A DNA stretch of 64,000 nt from Gigaspora margarita (GCA_009809945.1 WTPW01000974.1:62866-126865), one strand, 5' to 3'. Shown: positions 47,520 to 58,978, numbered from the stretch's first letter. The notes: generated by a model from the letters alone, not told the origin. Numbers and translations are program-made.

Positions 47520-48347
47520 TAGGGGTGTGAATCGATTCTATAAAAATCGTTTTAATCGTTAATCGAATTAGAATCGATCTCATTTCTGGATAAATGATTT
47601 AATCGTTTCTACATACGATTAAATAATTTGAAACGATTCTGGATTTAGAATCGATTCTAAAGAATATAATCGTTTTATATTATCTATTTAGAAGTCTAAA
47701 ATTTTAATAAATATTCTATGCTTTTAAATCACATATTATTAAAAATATTAAGCCCATATTTTGTACTTAGCCATTTCCAATGGCTGTATTTGTTGTTAAT
47801 GCGCATTATTTAATTTAAACTTTAAACTGATAGTTTATACTTAGCCATTTTATAATGTCTATGTTTGTTATTAATAATACGTATTATTATTTATATAATT
47901 TGTCTTAAAGCGCAAATCTGTTGTAAATACTGAAGATTCTATTTAATTATAGCGCTTTGCTAAAAAGTGTGACCCTGTGATTTTCACGGTGATGATGGCG
48001 GAAAATTTTAATTCCCTATTGATTATCATTTTCATCAAAACCATCTATGTTTAAAATCGGCTGATTTCTCGTGATTTTAAATGACACCATGATCTGCAGA
48101 GGTCACACATTTTGGCAAAGCGCAATAAGCTCCGGTATGGCTTTAAAACAACCAAAAAACTTTGTACATTGCTTCATATTATTTGTAAAACCAAATAACT
48201 TTAGTATTAAATAATAAAAAATAGAATCTAATCGGGCCACTTAATACAAGAAATAACTATAAAGATTTAGAATTCGACCATCGATTCTAAAACGATTTTG
48301 AGGTTTCGATCATTGATTTTGATTTTTAGAATCGATTCGCATCCCTA
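47520..48347. mobile_element. hAT MITE with AATCGATTCTA arrays
   Basis: Perfect 8-bp duplication CTTCGTGA (47512-47519 and 48348-48355). TAGGGGTGTGAATCGATTCT at the left; AGAATCGATTCGCATCCCTA at the right. Subterminal AATCGATTCTA/AAAACGATT repeats on both sides. Contains a further nested MITE (47952-48123). Confidence 0.93.
47952..48123. mobile_element. Nested MITE with GCGCTTTGC ends
   Basis: GCGCTTTGCTAAAAAGTGTG at the left and, inverted, GCGCTTTGCCAAAATGTGTG at the right, then GACC on both arms. No target duplication could be fixed. Confidence 0.72.
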
Positions 48348-48839
48348 CTTCGTGATATTTACATACAGTTCCGCGGCTGTAATGGCAGTGCAGGGACCTG
48401 AAACAGATGCTGCAGGATAACGCCCCGATTCTCTTTAGCTATATGGGCGTATGTTAGACATCTTTCTTATGCTTGTGTTTTCATGTAGTTTAGGACCTTG
48501 GGGTTTAGAAAATTTTAGAACCGAGAGGTCAGTAGTTTATGCGTGATGATTGGTACGGGTTCAAATAATTAATCCTAGACTTTAGTCCTAGACTAGAGTT
48601 ATTGATGTTAAGTATGAACGCTAGAGTTGTTTGGATAGCGAACCTATTACCATATGTTTTTTCATATATATTTCTTAATTTAGACATTTCGACATTATTT
48701 AGACATTTCTACATTATTTAGACATTTCGGCATAATTTAGGATTTCGATAATATTTAGACATTTCGGCAGCCTAAATATCAAATGTCGAAATATTTCTAC
48801 AAGCATAAAACAATTTCGGCTAACAACATTAGACACTAT

Positions 48840-49275
48840 ATTAATCGATTCTATAAAATATATCACACACTCTTTCGAATTGTCAAATCACTATAAACGT
48901 AAACCCTCTCGCTTGTATAAATACTAATAACTACGATATACCACTGCACAGTTTCGTGTCTCTGTGCTCACGTGACTCCCTGTCGATAGTTGATCCGTTA
49001 GCCTCGATTCCGAGAGGTCGAAGGTTAACACCGTGCTCGTTGATCATCAAGGGAATACAGAGACGATAGTAAAAGAATAATAAGTGTTACACGAATGAGT
49101 AATCGAATAATAGTATAATAGTCAACGTAATTAAATGGCGTAGGGATATAAATAAGAAAATGTAAGAAAAGAGGGTCAGTTGGACTTTGAATAGAATAAA
49201 ATATTGAGAAGTTTCGAGTGAATAAAAACTGACTGAAAAGTGTATATTGTCTTATACAAATGCCAAGCGTGGAAT
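48840..49275. other. Unique stretch between the two large hAT elements
   Basis: Contains TATAAATAC (48928-48936), CGTGACTCCCTGTCGATAG and CGATTCCGAGAGGTCGAAGG. It may continue the LTR-like region left of 45605. A short frame begins at 49260 (ATGCCAAGCGTGGAAT) and is cut by the next element. If the 5.2-kb element is removed with one target copy, it continues at 54529 for a total of about 49 codons to a stop near 54660. Whether it is coding is unknown. Confidence 0.4.
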
Positions 49276-49554
49276 TAGTGCTCCGAACGGGTCGGGTCGG
49301 GTCGGGTTATGGGTCAACCCGAACCCGACCCGAAAGTTCGGGTCGGGTCGGGTTGAATAACTTTCGGGTTAGCGCTTCAACCCAACCCGAACCCGACCCG
49401 AACCCGACCCGAAACTTTGTCAATATTATAGCATATTACGGTAAATAAATTTAATATTAATATATAGTAGTTTATTAATATGTTTTTTATTATTTTATTT
49501 TAAATTATTATTTATTTATATAAATATAATCAATCAATCAATCAATCAATCAAA

Positions 49555-50505
49555 ACATTATAAAATTATCGTCGGTCACAAGTGTCTCTTACATTTTTAC
49601 CAATCATTTTGCACGTGCGAAAATGAGATGCATAAATGGTTCAAATCGCATGTCATGAGAAATTTATATTGAATATGTCTAATACAGTAATACGTGTCAT
49701 TAGCGCTAATGGCTCTATCCGGTTTTTGGAAATGCTGATATAATTATCGGTTGAAAAATCAAAATCATGTTCCAAGTGGTTCGTGGGAAAATTTATAACA
49801 AGATGCTCAATTATATATAATATAAATTTTAAATCTGTAATTATTGCGACATATAATACTTTGCGTAATAATTTCGTCATAATTTCATAATCGATCTATC
49901 TAAAAATTAATAATCGACATATGAAAATTGAAATGTGATAAGAAACAATCAATTTGCTTTTTAAAAAATCGACCTTCATTCATTATGTGAACTTTGTATC
50001 TTTGATAATTATATATAAATATTATAATATTAGAAAATTATCGCCTGTCACGAGTGTCTTTTACATTTTTACTGATCATTTTGCACGTGCGAAAATGAGA
50101 TGGTATAAATGGTTCAGATCACATGTCACGAGAAATTTATATTTTGAATATGTCTAATACGTCATTAGCGTTAGTGGCTCTATCTGGTTTTTGGAAATGC
50201 TAAACCAAATTTGACAAGTATGACCAAAAAAACAGGATATAATTATCGGTTGAAAAATCAAACTCATGATCCAAGCGGGACGTGGGAAAATTTAGAACAA
50301 GATTATCAATTATAATATGTAATTATTGCGACATATTATGCACAATAATTTCTTAATAATTTCATAATCGATCTTTGCTAAGAATTAATAATTGACGCAT
50401 GAAAATTGAAATGTGAAAAAGAAACAATCAATTTGTTTTTTAAAAAATCGACTTTCGTTCATTATGTGAACTTTGTATCTTTGATAATATTAGACAAGCT
50501 GAGAT
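49555..50505. repeat. ~480-bp tandem duplication
   Basis: Copy 1 (49563-50015) and copy 2 (50038-50500) share TTACATTTTTACYRATCATT, GCACGTGCGAAAATGAGAT, TATAATTATCGGTTGAAAAA and CATTATGTGAACTTTGTATC. Confidence 0.88.
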
Positions 50506-50599
50506 ATAGATAACATTAGTAACATGTGACGATAGTACATCCTGTGTATTACCAGAATAAAGGTAAACTCATTATAGAAAGTATTATAATCTCAACGCG

Positions 50600-51560
50600 A
50601 ACTAACTCAGCCAAGTTTTGTACGATAATTTTTTGCTAAAATATTAAGGTTTGTAAGAATAAAAACTTTAATGATTCCAATGCAAACAAGTTTAACCTTA
50701 ACTATGATTATTAGGATAGCGAGCAAATTCTGTAAGAGAATTTTTACAGTAATTATGATAATTCCGCTCGCTACAGATACAGTTTTGTTGTTATCAGTAT
50801 AATAAGTAAGTTTTGTGATAAAATTTTTTTTTGATAACTCGCGATAGTAATCCGATAATTCAATACAAACTGACAACATTTAATTACATATTAGGCCATG
50901 TAAAATTAATTTTTCAATTTGCGCAACATGGTGTTCAAAAATTCCAGTCGATGGGTTAGATTTTTTTTATTTTTTTTTTTTAAATTAATTAAGCTCATGT
51001 TCATGTATAAGATCATGCAAAATAAATTTTTCAGTTTGCATAACATGGAAACAGAAAATTTTGGATTTTTTTTTATATAATTCCAGAAAATTAAGTCGAT
51101 AGTGAGCAAATTCTGTAAGAGAATTTTTACAGTAATTCACAGTAGAAATCACGGTAATAATGAAATTCAATTTTAACTATGCATTAAGTATCAAAGAGGT
51201 TTGTAATAGTTTTTATAGTAATTAATGATATAAATTACAATAATTCCGCTACAAATACAGAATTGTTTCTACCAATATAATGGGTAAATTAAAATTTTTT
51301 TTTTTGATAACATGCGATAGTAATCCAATAATTTCAATGCAAACTAACAACCTTTAATTTTAATTGCATATTAGGCTATGCAGAGTTAGGTTTTCGTTTT
51401 GCACAACATGGCGTTCCAAAATTCCAGTCGGCAAATTAGATTTTTTTTAATCAATAAGCTCATATAAGGCCACGCAAAGTAATTTTTCAGTTTGTGTATC
51501 ATAGAATCAGAAAATTTTTTTGAATCTTACCTTATTAATTCACAATAGAAATCGCTTATT
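50600..51560. repeat. ~500-bp duplicated block
   Basis: GAGCAAATTCTGTAAGAGAA is present at ~50720 and ~51103. GATAACTCGCGATAGTAATCC/GATAACATGCGATAGTAATCC and CAACATGGTGTTCAAAA/CAACATGGCGTTCCAAA pair the rest. Minus frames over it (50607-50879 and others) are low-complexity and unsupported. Confidence 0.75.
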
Positions 51561-51974
51561 TAATTCAAATACAAACAAACTCGACCTTATTCACATGCTG
51601 TATGTTACTTGAATAGTGATTTCTAGAACTTATGATAATTTTATGCAAGCTAACAACTTTAACCGACATACTGTGGGGACTAATTGTAAGTATGTTTTGT
51701 AGAATTTTTTTTATTTTTACAGCAACTAACAAGATCACTATGATGATACCTGGTGCAGTCTTTTTGCTAATTTTTTTAGGTATCTACTATTATTTTAAGA
51801 AATCTCTAAAGGAGCACTGGTGGCTTCCCATAAACTCTTTATCAATAATGAAATGAGATCAGATAAGAATGTAATCTTTTCATTAAATATTTATAAAGAT
51901 AATTCTTTACTATTCATGATTTTTTTTTATTATATTCGAATTGATCTTTATCACCCTGTATTTGTAATTATCTT

Positions 51975-52805
51975 CTTATTAGATTTGGTTAAACACTGAC
52001 CAAATTCCTGCCATTGCTGAAAAACAAATGCAGGTGTTTTTACGCGGTAAATGCAAAATTATTAAAATATATATGAAAATTTAGCTAACATTTTATTTAG
52101 GCAAGCATATATTAATCTCTCTCTATTTTTTTATATATATTTTTTTAATTTTTTGTTTTACTTTATTATTAATTATTGTTTGTTTATACTTTATTTTTAT
52201 TTCAAAGGAATAAAACGATATAATTTAATCCACCTGACCAGATTCCTTCCGTTGCTGAAAATAAATGCAGATGTTTTTACACAGTAAATGCAAAAATTAT
52301 TAATGCGGTAAATGCAAAAATTATTTATTAGAATATATATGATTATTCGAATATATTCTAAAAATTTAACTAGCATTTTTATTTAGGCGAGCATATATTA
52401 ATAGCTTCTTATTTATTTATATATATTTTTTTTAATTTTTATATATTTTTTTTTTAATTTTTATATTTTTTTTTAATTTTTTAATTTGTTTTAACTTTAT
52501 TATTATTATTATATGTCTATACTTAATTTTTATTTCAAAAGAATAAAACAATATAATTTAATTCACCTGACCAGATTCCTGCCATTGCCAAAAACAAATG
52601 CAAATGTTTTTACATGATAAATACAAAAACTAAAATATATATAAATATTCGCATATATTCTGAAAATTTAGCTAGCATCTTTATCTAGACGAGCATATAT
52701 AAATCGCTTTTAATTTATTTATATATTATTTTTAATTTTTTAATTTGTTTTACTTTATTATTATTATTGTGTCTATACTTTGTCTTTATTTTAAAAGAAA
52801 AAGCA
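51975..52805. repeat. Three-copy tandem repeat of ~240-330 bp
   Basis: Each unit has CTGACCARATTCCTKCCRTTG, AAATGCARRTGTTTTTAC, GCGAGCATATATTAAT-like text and a T-rich tail ending TTTATTTCAAARGAATAAAR. Units start near 51998, 52230 and 52563. Confidence 0.88.
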
Positions 52806-53668
52806 ATATAATTTAATCCACAACAATAATNAGGTTTTAACCCCTTCGAAAATTAATTTATTACAAATTAATTATATTAAATAGTTAATGGATGCATAGC
52901 AACCAATAACAGTTTTAATTGGCAGATGAAAGATCCGAAGGATAACGGGGTGATCGCTTTTAGATGACGATTAAAAAAGCATCTAACTTTAAATTTAATG
53001 TGCTAACAAGGATCATGAAAGGGATCAGGTTGCGAGCACATTAAATTCAAAGCCAAATGCACTGTTATTTGATGTAAAACATCCGGTAATGGATTTATTT
53101 TGTTTTTCTTTACAACAAATAAATCACAGCTTAATCGAGTCTATTTGATGTAAAAATAGTACTTATAAAACTTAAAATTTATTTTTAAAAGAAAACAATG
53201 GAAATAATAAATTCTATTTCAAAAAATCTTAATTTTAAGATATTCTTAGATGTATAATGTTCCTGGTTTTAGCGCAACTGCATTGTGCAATTACCCTGAT
53301 TTATTTTATAGCAATTAACGAGATTACTAGAAAGTACCTGGTGCAGTCTTATTTGCTAATTTTTTTAAGAGTCTTCTATCATTTTAAAAAATGTGATCTC
53401 TATAGGGGCGCCGGTGGCGCCCCACAAACACTTGTATAACATAATAATGTTTTTTTTTATTAATTTAGAATATTAAATTATTTTTATTTCATTTTTTAAA
53501 AAATTGTTATATTAAATAATACTTGTAATACTAATATTACAGTTTTATATAAAATTAATATATATATATTATTATTAAAACAATAAAATTAATAAAAATA
53601 ATAAATTTCTTTTAGTTTAAAGTTAGAGTCTAAGCTATTATTAGAATTAAAAATTTTTCATTTTATAT

Positions 53669-54345
53669 AAGGGCGAATCTATTTGTCGCCGTCGGTGACA
53701 GCACCGGGTTGTAATTGACCAATCACATCACGGGATCAGATGTAACGTTTGTGTAACCCGAAAACGAAGAAAACATTGAAAATTTTCAAAAATTCGCGAT
53801 AGCACAAGATTTTACCTATGAAATCACCTTTTTTGTCTAATTAAAAAAATTCCTTGCAAAATTTCACCATATATTACACCCTACCCAACCTAACTTTAAC
53901 GTTTGTTTTGATTCCATAACATGATCTGCAATCCGGTGATGTCACCGCCGGCGACAACTAGATTATTTCTTTATATAATACTGACCTTTATATTAGGGCG
54001 AATCTATTTGTTGCCGGTGGTGACAGTCACTGGGTTGCAATTGACCAATCACATAATGGGATCAGGTGTAACGTTTATGTAACCCAAAAGCGAAGAAAAC
54101 ATTGAAATTTTCAAAATTCGCAATAGCACAAAACTTTACCTATAAAATCACCTTTGTGTTCTAATTAAAAAAATTCTTGCAAAACTTTACTATATAATAT
54201 CCTCAACCCAAACCCTAACTAAACACTAACCCTGACCCTAATGACAATTAACTTTAGTATTTGTTTTGATCCTGTAACACAATCTGGTTGGTCATTTGTA
54301 ATCCGGTGACTGTCACTGCTGGCGACAACTAGATTTTTTCTATTA
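53669..54345. repeat. Two adjacent foldback MITE copies
   Basis: Copy 1 (53669-53967) and copy 2 (53998-54340) each run from AGGGCGAATCTATTTGT and SGCCGKYGGTGACAG to the inverted CGGCGACAACTAGATT. They share GACCAATCACAT, GTGTAACCCGAAAACGAAGA-like text and AATTCYTTGCAAAA. The centres carry ACCCTACCCAACCTAAC (copy 1) and AACCCTAACTAAACACTAACC (copy 2). Confidence 0.83.
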
Positions 54346-54528
54346 TACTATATTTGTAATATTTCGGGTCGGGTCGGGTCGGGTTCGGGTCGGGTTCATT
54401 GTCAACCCGAACCCGACCCGAACCCAACCCGAACTTTTCGGGTTCAATTTTTCTAACCCGAACCCGACCCGAAGTTTTCGGGTCGGGTTGGTTTTCGGGT
54501 TGACCCGATTAGGAGCACTACGTGGAAT

Positions 54529-55169
54529 ATACCTTTGAGTTGGATATTGAAACAGTAGATGCTTTTAACCTCTTGACAATAACTTTGGATGATTTGGAAT
54601 CCGAATTTCTTATGCAAACCTTTCGACCCGTACTTAATCTATATAATGCAGATTTGAACTGATTATATTACTAACTTTTAAAGTAACGAACTTATTATCT
54701 AAAATGTTCGTGTTATTTCATACAAATACTAGTATATAACTTTAACCCTTATGCTAGAGGGTTTATAATGCAATATCTAATTTGTTAAAGTTTTGCGGAT
54801 ATACGCAAATGTTATATGGATATGAAAGAGTTATGAATATTCATAACCTGAGAGTTAATACAAGTGAACCTTAGCATATCCAGCGTAACCAATAATCGAG
54901 GGCGCAATCACCTGATATTCCGATCTGTTATTGTTCGAAAATTTAGACGTAAAACATTTGCATATATTTATTCCTATTTAGTATAACAGCTTCTTGCGGT
55001 TAACTATGGTGTTTAGAATGATTTTAGCACAAGCTTACTCGTTTTATTTGCTACGATTTAGTTTTTTTTTTACAATTAAACTATAGAAATTTGATAAATA
55101 TAAAAATTTTAAATGTAATAAAGTAAATTACTAATAAAAGAATATAAAGCAAATATTGAAATAAGATTG
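54529..55169. other. Intergenic stretch
   Basis: Apart from the tail of the short interrupted frame described at 48840-49275, no feature is recognised. Confidence 0.4.
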
Positions 55170-56124
55170 AAATATGACAGCGTATTATTCTTGCCACTCC
55201 ATGATTATTCTTTTCAATCGTTCCATAACTCAGTACAACTAAAATTTAGATTCAGAGTAATATTTTTTCAAAGCACATCTACTAATGCTAATTTTCCTTC
55301 TAAATCAAATTTCATATCATAAAAATTTATAAAAGTCAGTGTATTGTTCTTGCATAGTACATTTGTTAATGCTCTTCCTTTTTCTGTTCCAAGTTTATTA
55401 CTACCAATATTCAAAGATTTTAGCGCGGTGTTCTTGCAAAGTATATTTGCCAGTGCTATACATCTTTCTGTTCCAAGATTATTATGATCAAGATTCAGTG
55501 AAGTTAGTGATTTTCATACAAAGTGCATTCATTAATGCTTTTCCTTCATCCGATCCAAGGTCATTATATTGAAGATTTAACTCCTTCAGGGCATTGTTTT
55601 TACAAAGCACATCCGCTAATGCTCGTCCTCTTTCTGATTAACTTTTAATATTAGATCCAAAAAAAATTAAGTAGAATTTTTATAAAGGATTTTGCTAATA
55701 AGTCTATTGCCTTAGATTTAAGATTACTACTGAAATTGTATAAATCTATAGATATAATAGTTGTGTTCTCATGAAGATCTTCATTGATTATTTAATTGAA
55801 AATAATTTCATCAAGATTTAAATATTTATGATTCTTACTAATTCTCAGAAACATTGCAATCAAAGAACATTTAACGGCATTTTTAAGCTTACATCTTGTT
55901 TCATATCTTTCATCACGAAGCCAATTGAATAATGGTTTTGGGTGACTTGGAAGAGTAATTTTAAAAGTAATTAATAGAACCTTGCTCTTCATCATTTAAC
56001 ACTAAAAAATATTCTTATAAGTCTTATATCTTCAAACTTACACCTTGGTTTACTCCACAATATTGGAATTATGTCGGAGATTATTGAATACTGCATAGTA
56101 GCATTCATTCGGTAATGTTTTCAT
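55170..56124 (-). pseudogene. F-box/LRR pseudogene
   Basis: Minus strand, start-like ATG at 56124: MKTLPNECYYAVFNNLRHNS, then a deletion removes the 'SCALVNRQWCR' part seen in the intact gene and a stop follows. A middle block (55792-55995) keeps ITLPSHPKPLFNWLRDERYE and SLIAMFLRISKN. About five LRR units follow down to ~55240 (ALKELNLQYNDLGSDEGKAL, NLDHNNLGTERCIALANI, GSNKLGTEKGRALTNVL). Frameshifts and stops separate them. It lies 2.9 kb from the intact paralogue on the same strand, so a tandem duplicate is likely. Confidence 0.85.
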
Positions 56125-57226
56125 ATTGAAAAATTTTAGAGTATGCACGCCAGAATACATAAATAACGTGAAGGTTAAGGTTGTGTTTGCATTGGCAAAA
56201 AAAATCAAAATATGGGAACAGGTCTAGGGCACCTTTTTGATGCATTTAGGCAGCATTTATTTATAGATATCAAAGAATCAATTTATATATTATGTAGATC
56301 AATGAATGTTGCTTTAAAATATACAGTATCATAGGACGACATTTATATGTAATCAATTACTTATTTATACAGCTATACGTACTTATTACATTTCACTAAT
56401 AAAGATCAACATGTTTATGTTGTGCAAAATAATCAAAAAATGATGCCGTTATTTATTTTACTATACTATTTTAAATTTAAATAGATTCTAAATTCATTTG
56501 GTTGAAAACGAAATTCTAGATTCACTCAAAGAATTTCAAACTTCTGTAAAGTTCATTTGATAATATTCAATTTCTAATTAAATCATTATACAATATATTG
56601 TAAATTTATTCAAAATGTTGTACGTCTGAATGGAATCTTCTAAATTTAAAATTAGCTTAAGTTGATTCTAAGTACTGTACACTTGAGTTTAATCGAAATT
56701 TAGCTTCACACAAATTGTTAAAGAATTTCGAATTAACTTAAAGTCAATTCAAAAGCTATGTAGATATATTCAATCTTAAAATTAAAGCTTTTAAACAGGA
56801 ATACATTACAAAGTTATTCGTGCATGTGGATCTTTGCTAGGGAAATCACCCTATGACATTTTCCGATCCGGTAATTTCGGACAAATTTAGAACAATATAA
56901 ATCATCTTTTGCCATTATTGTTTCAATGGCTCATCAAATAAACTTTATCTAATTCAGGAAATTGTTTAGGCCTAAAGAAAAAATTTTAAAGTTTCGATCT
57001 ATAAGATTAATCGTTAACATGGCTCAATTAAAAACTTTATTAATGATAATTTTCTACATCTGAATTGAAAAATTTCTTCATATTACGAAAGTTGTTCAAT
57101 TCTTTAATGAATAACTATAAAACATAACAATTGCTCAGAACAACCAATAAATTAGAAAACAAACCCCATATTTTCGCGTAATAACGCTCATGCGTGTTAT
57201 TTAAAATAATTGCTCAATTAAGCTTA
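56125..57226. other. Intergenic stretch
   Basis: AT-rich, no gene and no repeat with clear ends. CGCGTAATAACGCTCATGCG (57175-57194) resembles the CpG-bearing patches at 22540 and 35745. Confidence 0.5.
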
Positions 57227-57234
57227 ATCTAGGC

Positions 57235-58028
57235 TAATGATACCTGACGAATGACGAAACATTTCGTATTGACGAATGTGAAACCATTTCGTGAGGCAAC
57301 TTCGAATTGACGAAATGAATGACGTAACTCGTGACGAATGACGTAACTCGTGACGAATACGAAACTCATGACAAAGCTCATGAAAAAAATAAATTTTATA
57401 TTAAGATAGATATAGCATTGGGATGATTTATCCTTTAGGAATCATTAAAGCTTATTCATTTCCAGATTCTTATTATATTTATGTACTATTTGTTTCTATT
57501 AAAGTTACGTACTTCATAAAGTTTAGTCCTGACTACAGTAAATTAATGATACCTGACGAATGACGAAGCTTTTGACACTGACGAATAACGAAGCTCATGA
57601 ATGACGAAACATAGATTTTATATAACATATGTGAGAAAAAAAATTAAAAAAGGTGATTTATCCCCAGAAGTCATTGAAAACTAGTTAATGAAAATTAATT
57701 AGTTCATATCTATTTCAATATTTTTTTGACATCTTTATCCAACAGTACCCGATGATTTACATTACTCACCCGGAGGTATCCGATTGGTCTAACGAAGAAG
57801 AGGCCGACGAAACTTATGAGAAATAACAGAAAAAAATTTAAGATTCAGAATATTTAGAGGTGTTATAGAGAAGCTTGCTGAAAGATGGGCAGTTAAATTT
57901 ATTAATTTCGTCAAGAGTTTCATCAATCTTCAGTAGTTTCGTCAATCGTCAGTAGTTTCGTCGTATCGTCAAGTTTCGTCAGACGAAACCATTTCATCAG
58001 TGCCAAATAGTTTCGTCAGGCATCATTA
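57235..58028. mobile_element. hAT foldback element with GACGAA/TTTCGTC arrays (copy 2)
   Basis: TAATGATACCTGACGAATGA at the left; TTCGTCAGGCATCATTA at the right. Flanking 8-mers ATCTAGGC (57227-57234) and ATTTAGGC (58029-58036) match at seven of eight. Repeated GACGAATGACG and GTTTCGTCAATC units are subterminal. A second left end (TAATGATACCTGACGAATG) at 57546 suggests an internal duplication or a nested second copy. Related to 20200-21977. Confidence 0.86.
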
Positions 58029-58088
58029 ATTTAGGCCAAAAATTGAAATTGCACCCTTGTGCCTTATTTCGTGAGAATACGGTAAGTA

Positions 58089-58091
<3 letters not shown>

Positions 58092-58121
<30 letters not shown>

Positions 58122-58131
58122 CAAGGTTAAA
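58092..58131. repeat. Homopolymer T tract (40 bases)
   Basis: Forty consecutive T, just outside the foldback element. Such tracts are also prone to length error in sequencing. Confidence 0.95.
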
Positions 58132-58654
58132 TTTTAAAATTACATATTGCATCCATAGTTTTGAAAAATCAATAATTTTAATGACCAAGTATGTCATGTT
58201 ATATTATCGACAGGACATTCCGATAAGTTTATTCAACTTTAAAAAGTTGCAATACAAGATTTGACACCATTCGAAAACTTCATAAATGAATATTTTTATG
58301 CCAAAAATAATGAATGATCTAATGGATTTTGAAGAACCTTTTGATAGAACTCGCAATCATTTGTGTAACAAAATAAACATTTTACGACGTCGATTAACAA
58401 ATTTATCAAGAAATTTTTTAAGCTTTTCGATGCATTGCGAATATTTTTTTATAACTAGGTCATTTTTAAAAATTTACAGTAAATAAATGAATAATAATTT
58501 CAATCTTGTTTACTTTTTGAAACAAAATATATCTTTATTGCATGATAAAATTAGATACAATCCTCACATTAAGTTTAAATTCTTAACCAATTAAGTCAGT
58601 TTAGAATTCGTTACGCATATTGATTCGCAATCCACAAGAATTCGATTCGGTGTA

Positions 58655-58672
58655 CGTACGTACGTACGTACA
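58655..58672. repeat. ACGT microsatellite
   Basis: GTACGTACGTACGTACGTAC at 58652-58671, 3' of the F-box/LRR gene. Comparable GTAC-rich patches occur at 34029-34048, 60870-60895 and 62400-62432. Confidence 0.85.
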
Positions 58673-58899
58673 AATTTACATGCTTCCGTTCCTAGTTTGA
58701 TACTTTATTTAAATTAAATTCAGAAATTTAGTACAAATTCTCTCTTTTTATTAGTTACGTTGTTTTTTTTTATATTTAAGATTTAATTAAATATTTACTT
58801 TGATATATTTAATCGTATAGTGATTATTTATATTATCAAATACAGTAATTCGTATTTTAAATATTTGATTTAAAATTCATATTATAAAATTGAAAGAAT

Positions 58900-58978
58900 T
58901 CAACGTGGTGTTTTTGCAAACGAATCTGTTAATACATTTTTCTTTTTCTCCTGCTCCAAAATTATTCCTTCCAATTTT
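58900..58978 (-). pseudogene. LRR remnant after the stop of the F-box/LRR gene
   Basis: Beyond the stop at 58979 the minus strand still reads like a damaged repeat: NNFGAGEKEKCINRFVCKNT followed by TLNSFNF. So the ancestral protein was at least one LRR longer and has been shortened by a mutation near 58979. Confidence 0.7.

Larger units (their letters stand above)
45605..48831. mobile_element. 3.2-kb hAT-like element, non-autonomous
   Basis: Perfect 8-bp duplication GACACTAT (45597-45604 and 48832-48839). Ends TAATGTTGTTAGTCGGAAT and, inverted, TAATGTTGTTAGCCGAAAT. Subterminal regions carry repeated TTTAGACATTTCGACAT and TAGTCAACTATTTAGACA motifs in both orientations. No transposase is seen. 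It hosts a 130-bp hAT MITE, a minisatellite and an 828-bp hAT MITE. One ambiguous base is at 46774. Confidence 0.92.
49276..54520. mobile_element. 5.2-kb hAT-like element with GGGTCGGGTT arrays
   Basis: Perfect 8-bp duplication CGTGGAAT (49268-49275 and 54521-54528). Ends TAGTGCTCCGAACGGGTC and GACCCGATTAGGAGCACTA. Both subterminal zones (49288-49425; 54363-54508) are dense arrays of GGGTCGGGTT and AACCCGACCC, strongly GC-rich in AT-rich DNA. The interior is a series of tandem duplications and MITEs with no transposase. One ambiguous base at 52831. Confidence 0.93.

Noticed and set aside
51632..53439. Two hydrophobic frames (51632-51856, 53257-53439) with similar middles
   Set aside because: The similarity (GCAATTAACGAGATTACT, CCTGGTGCAGTCTT, TTGCTAATTTTTTTA) is at DNA level and needs compensating frame shifts, so this is a duplicated repeat inside the 5.2-kb element and not a conserved peptide.
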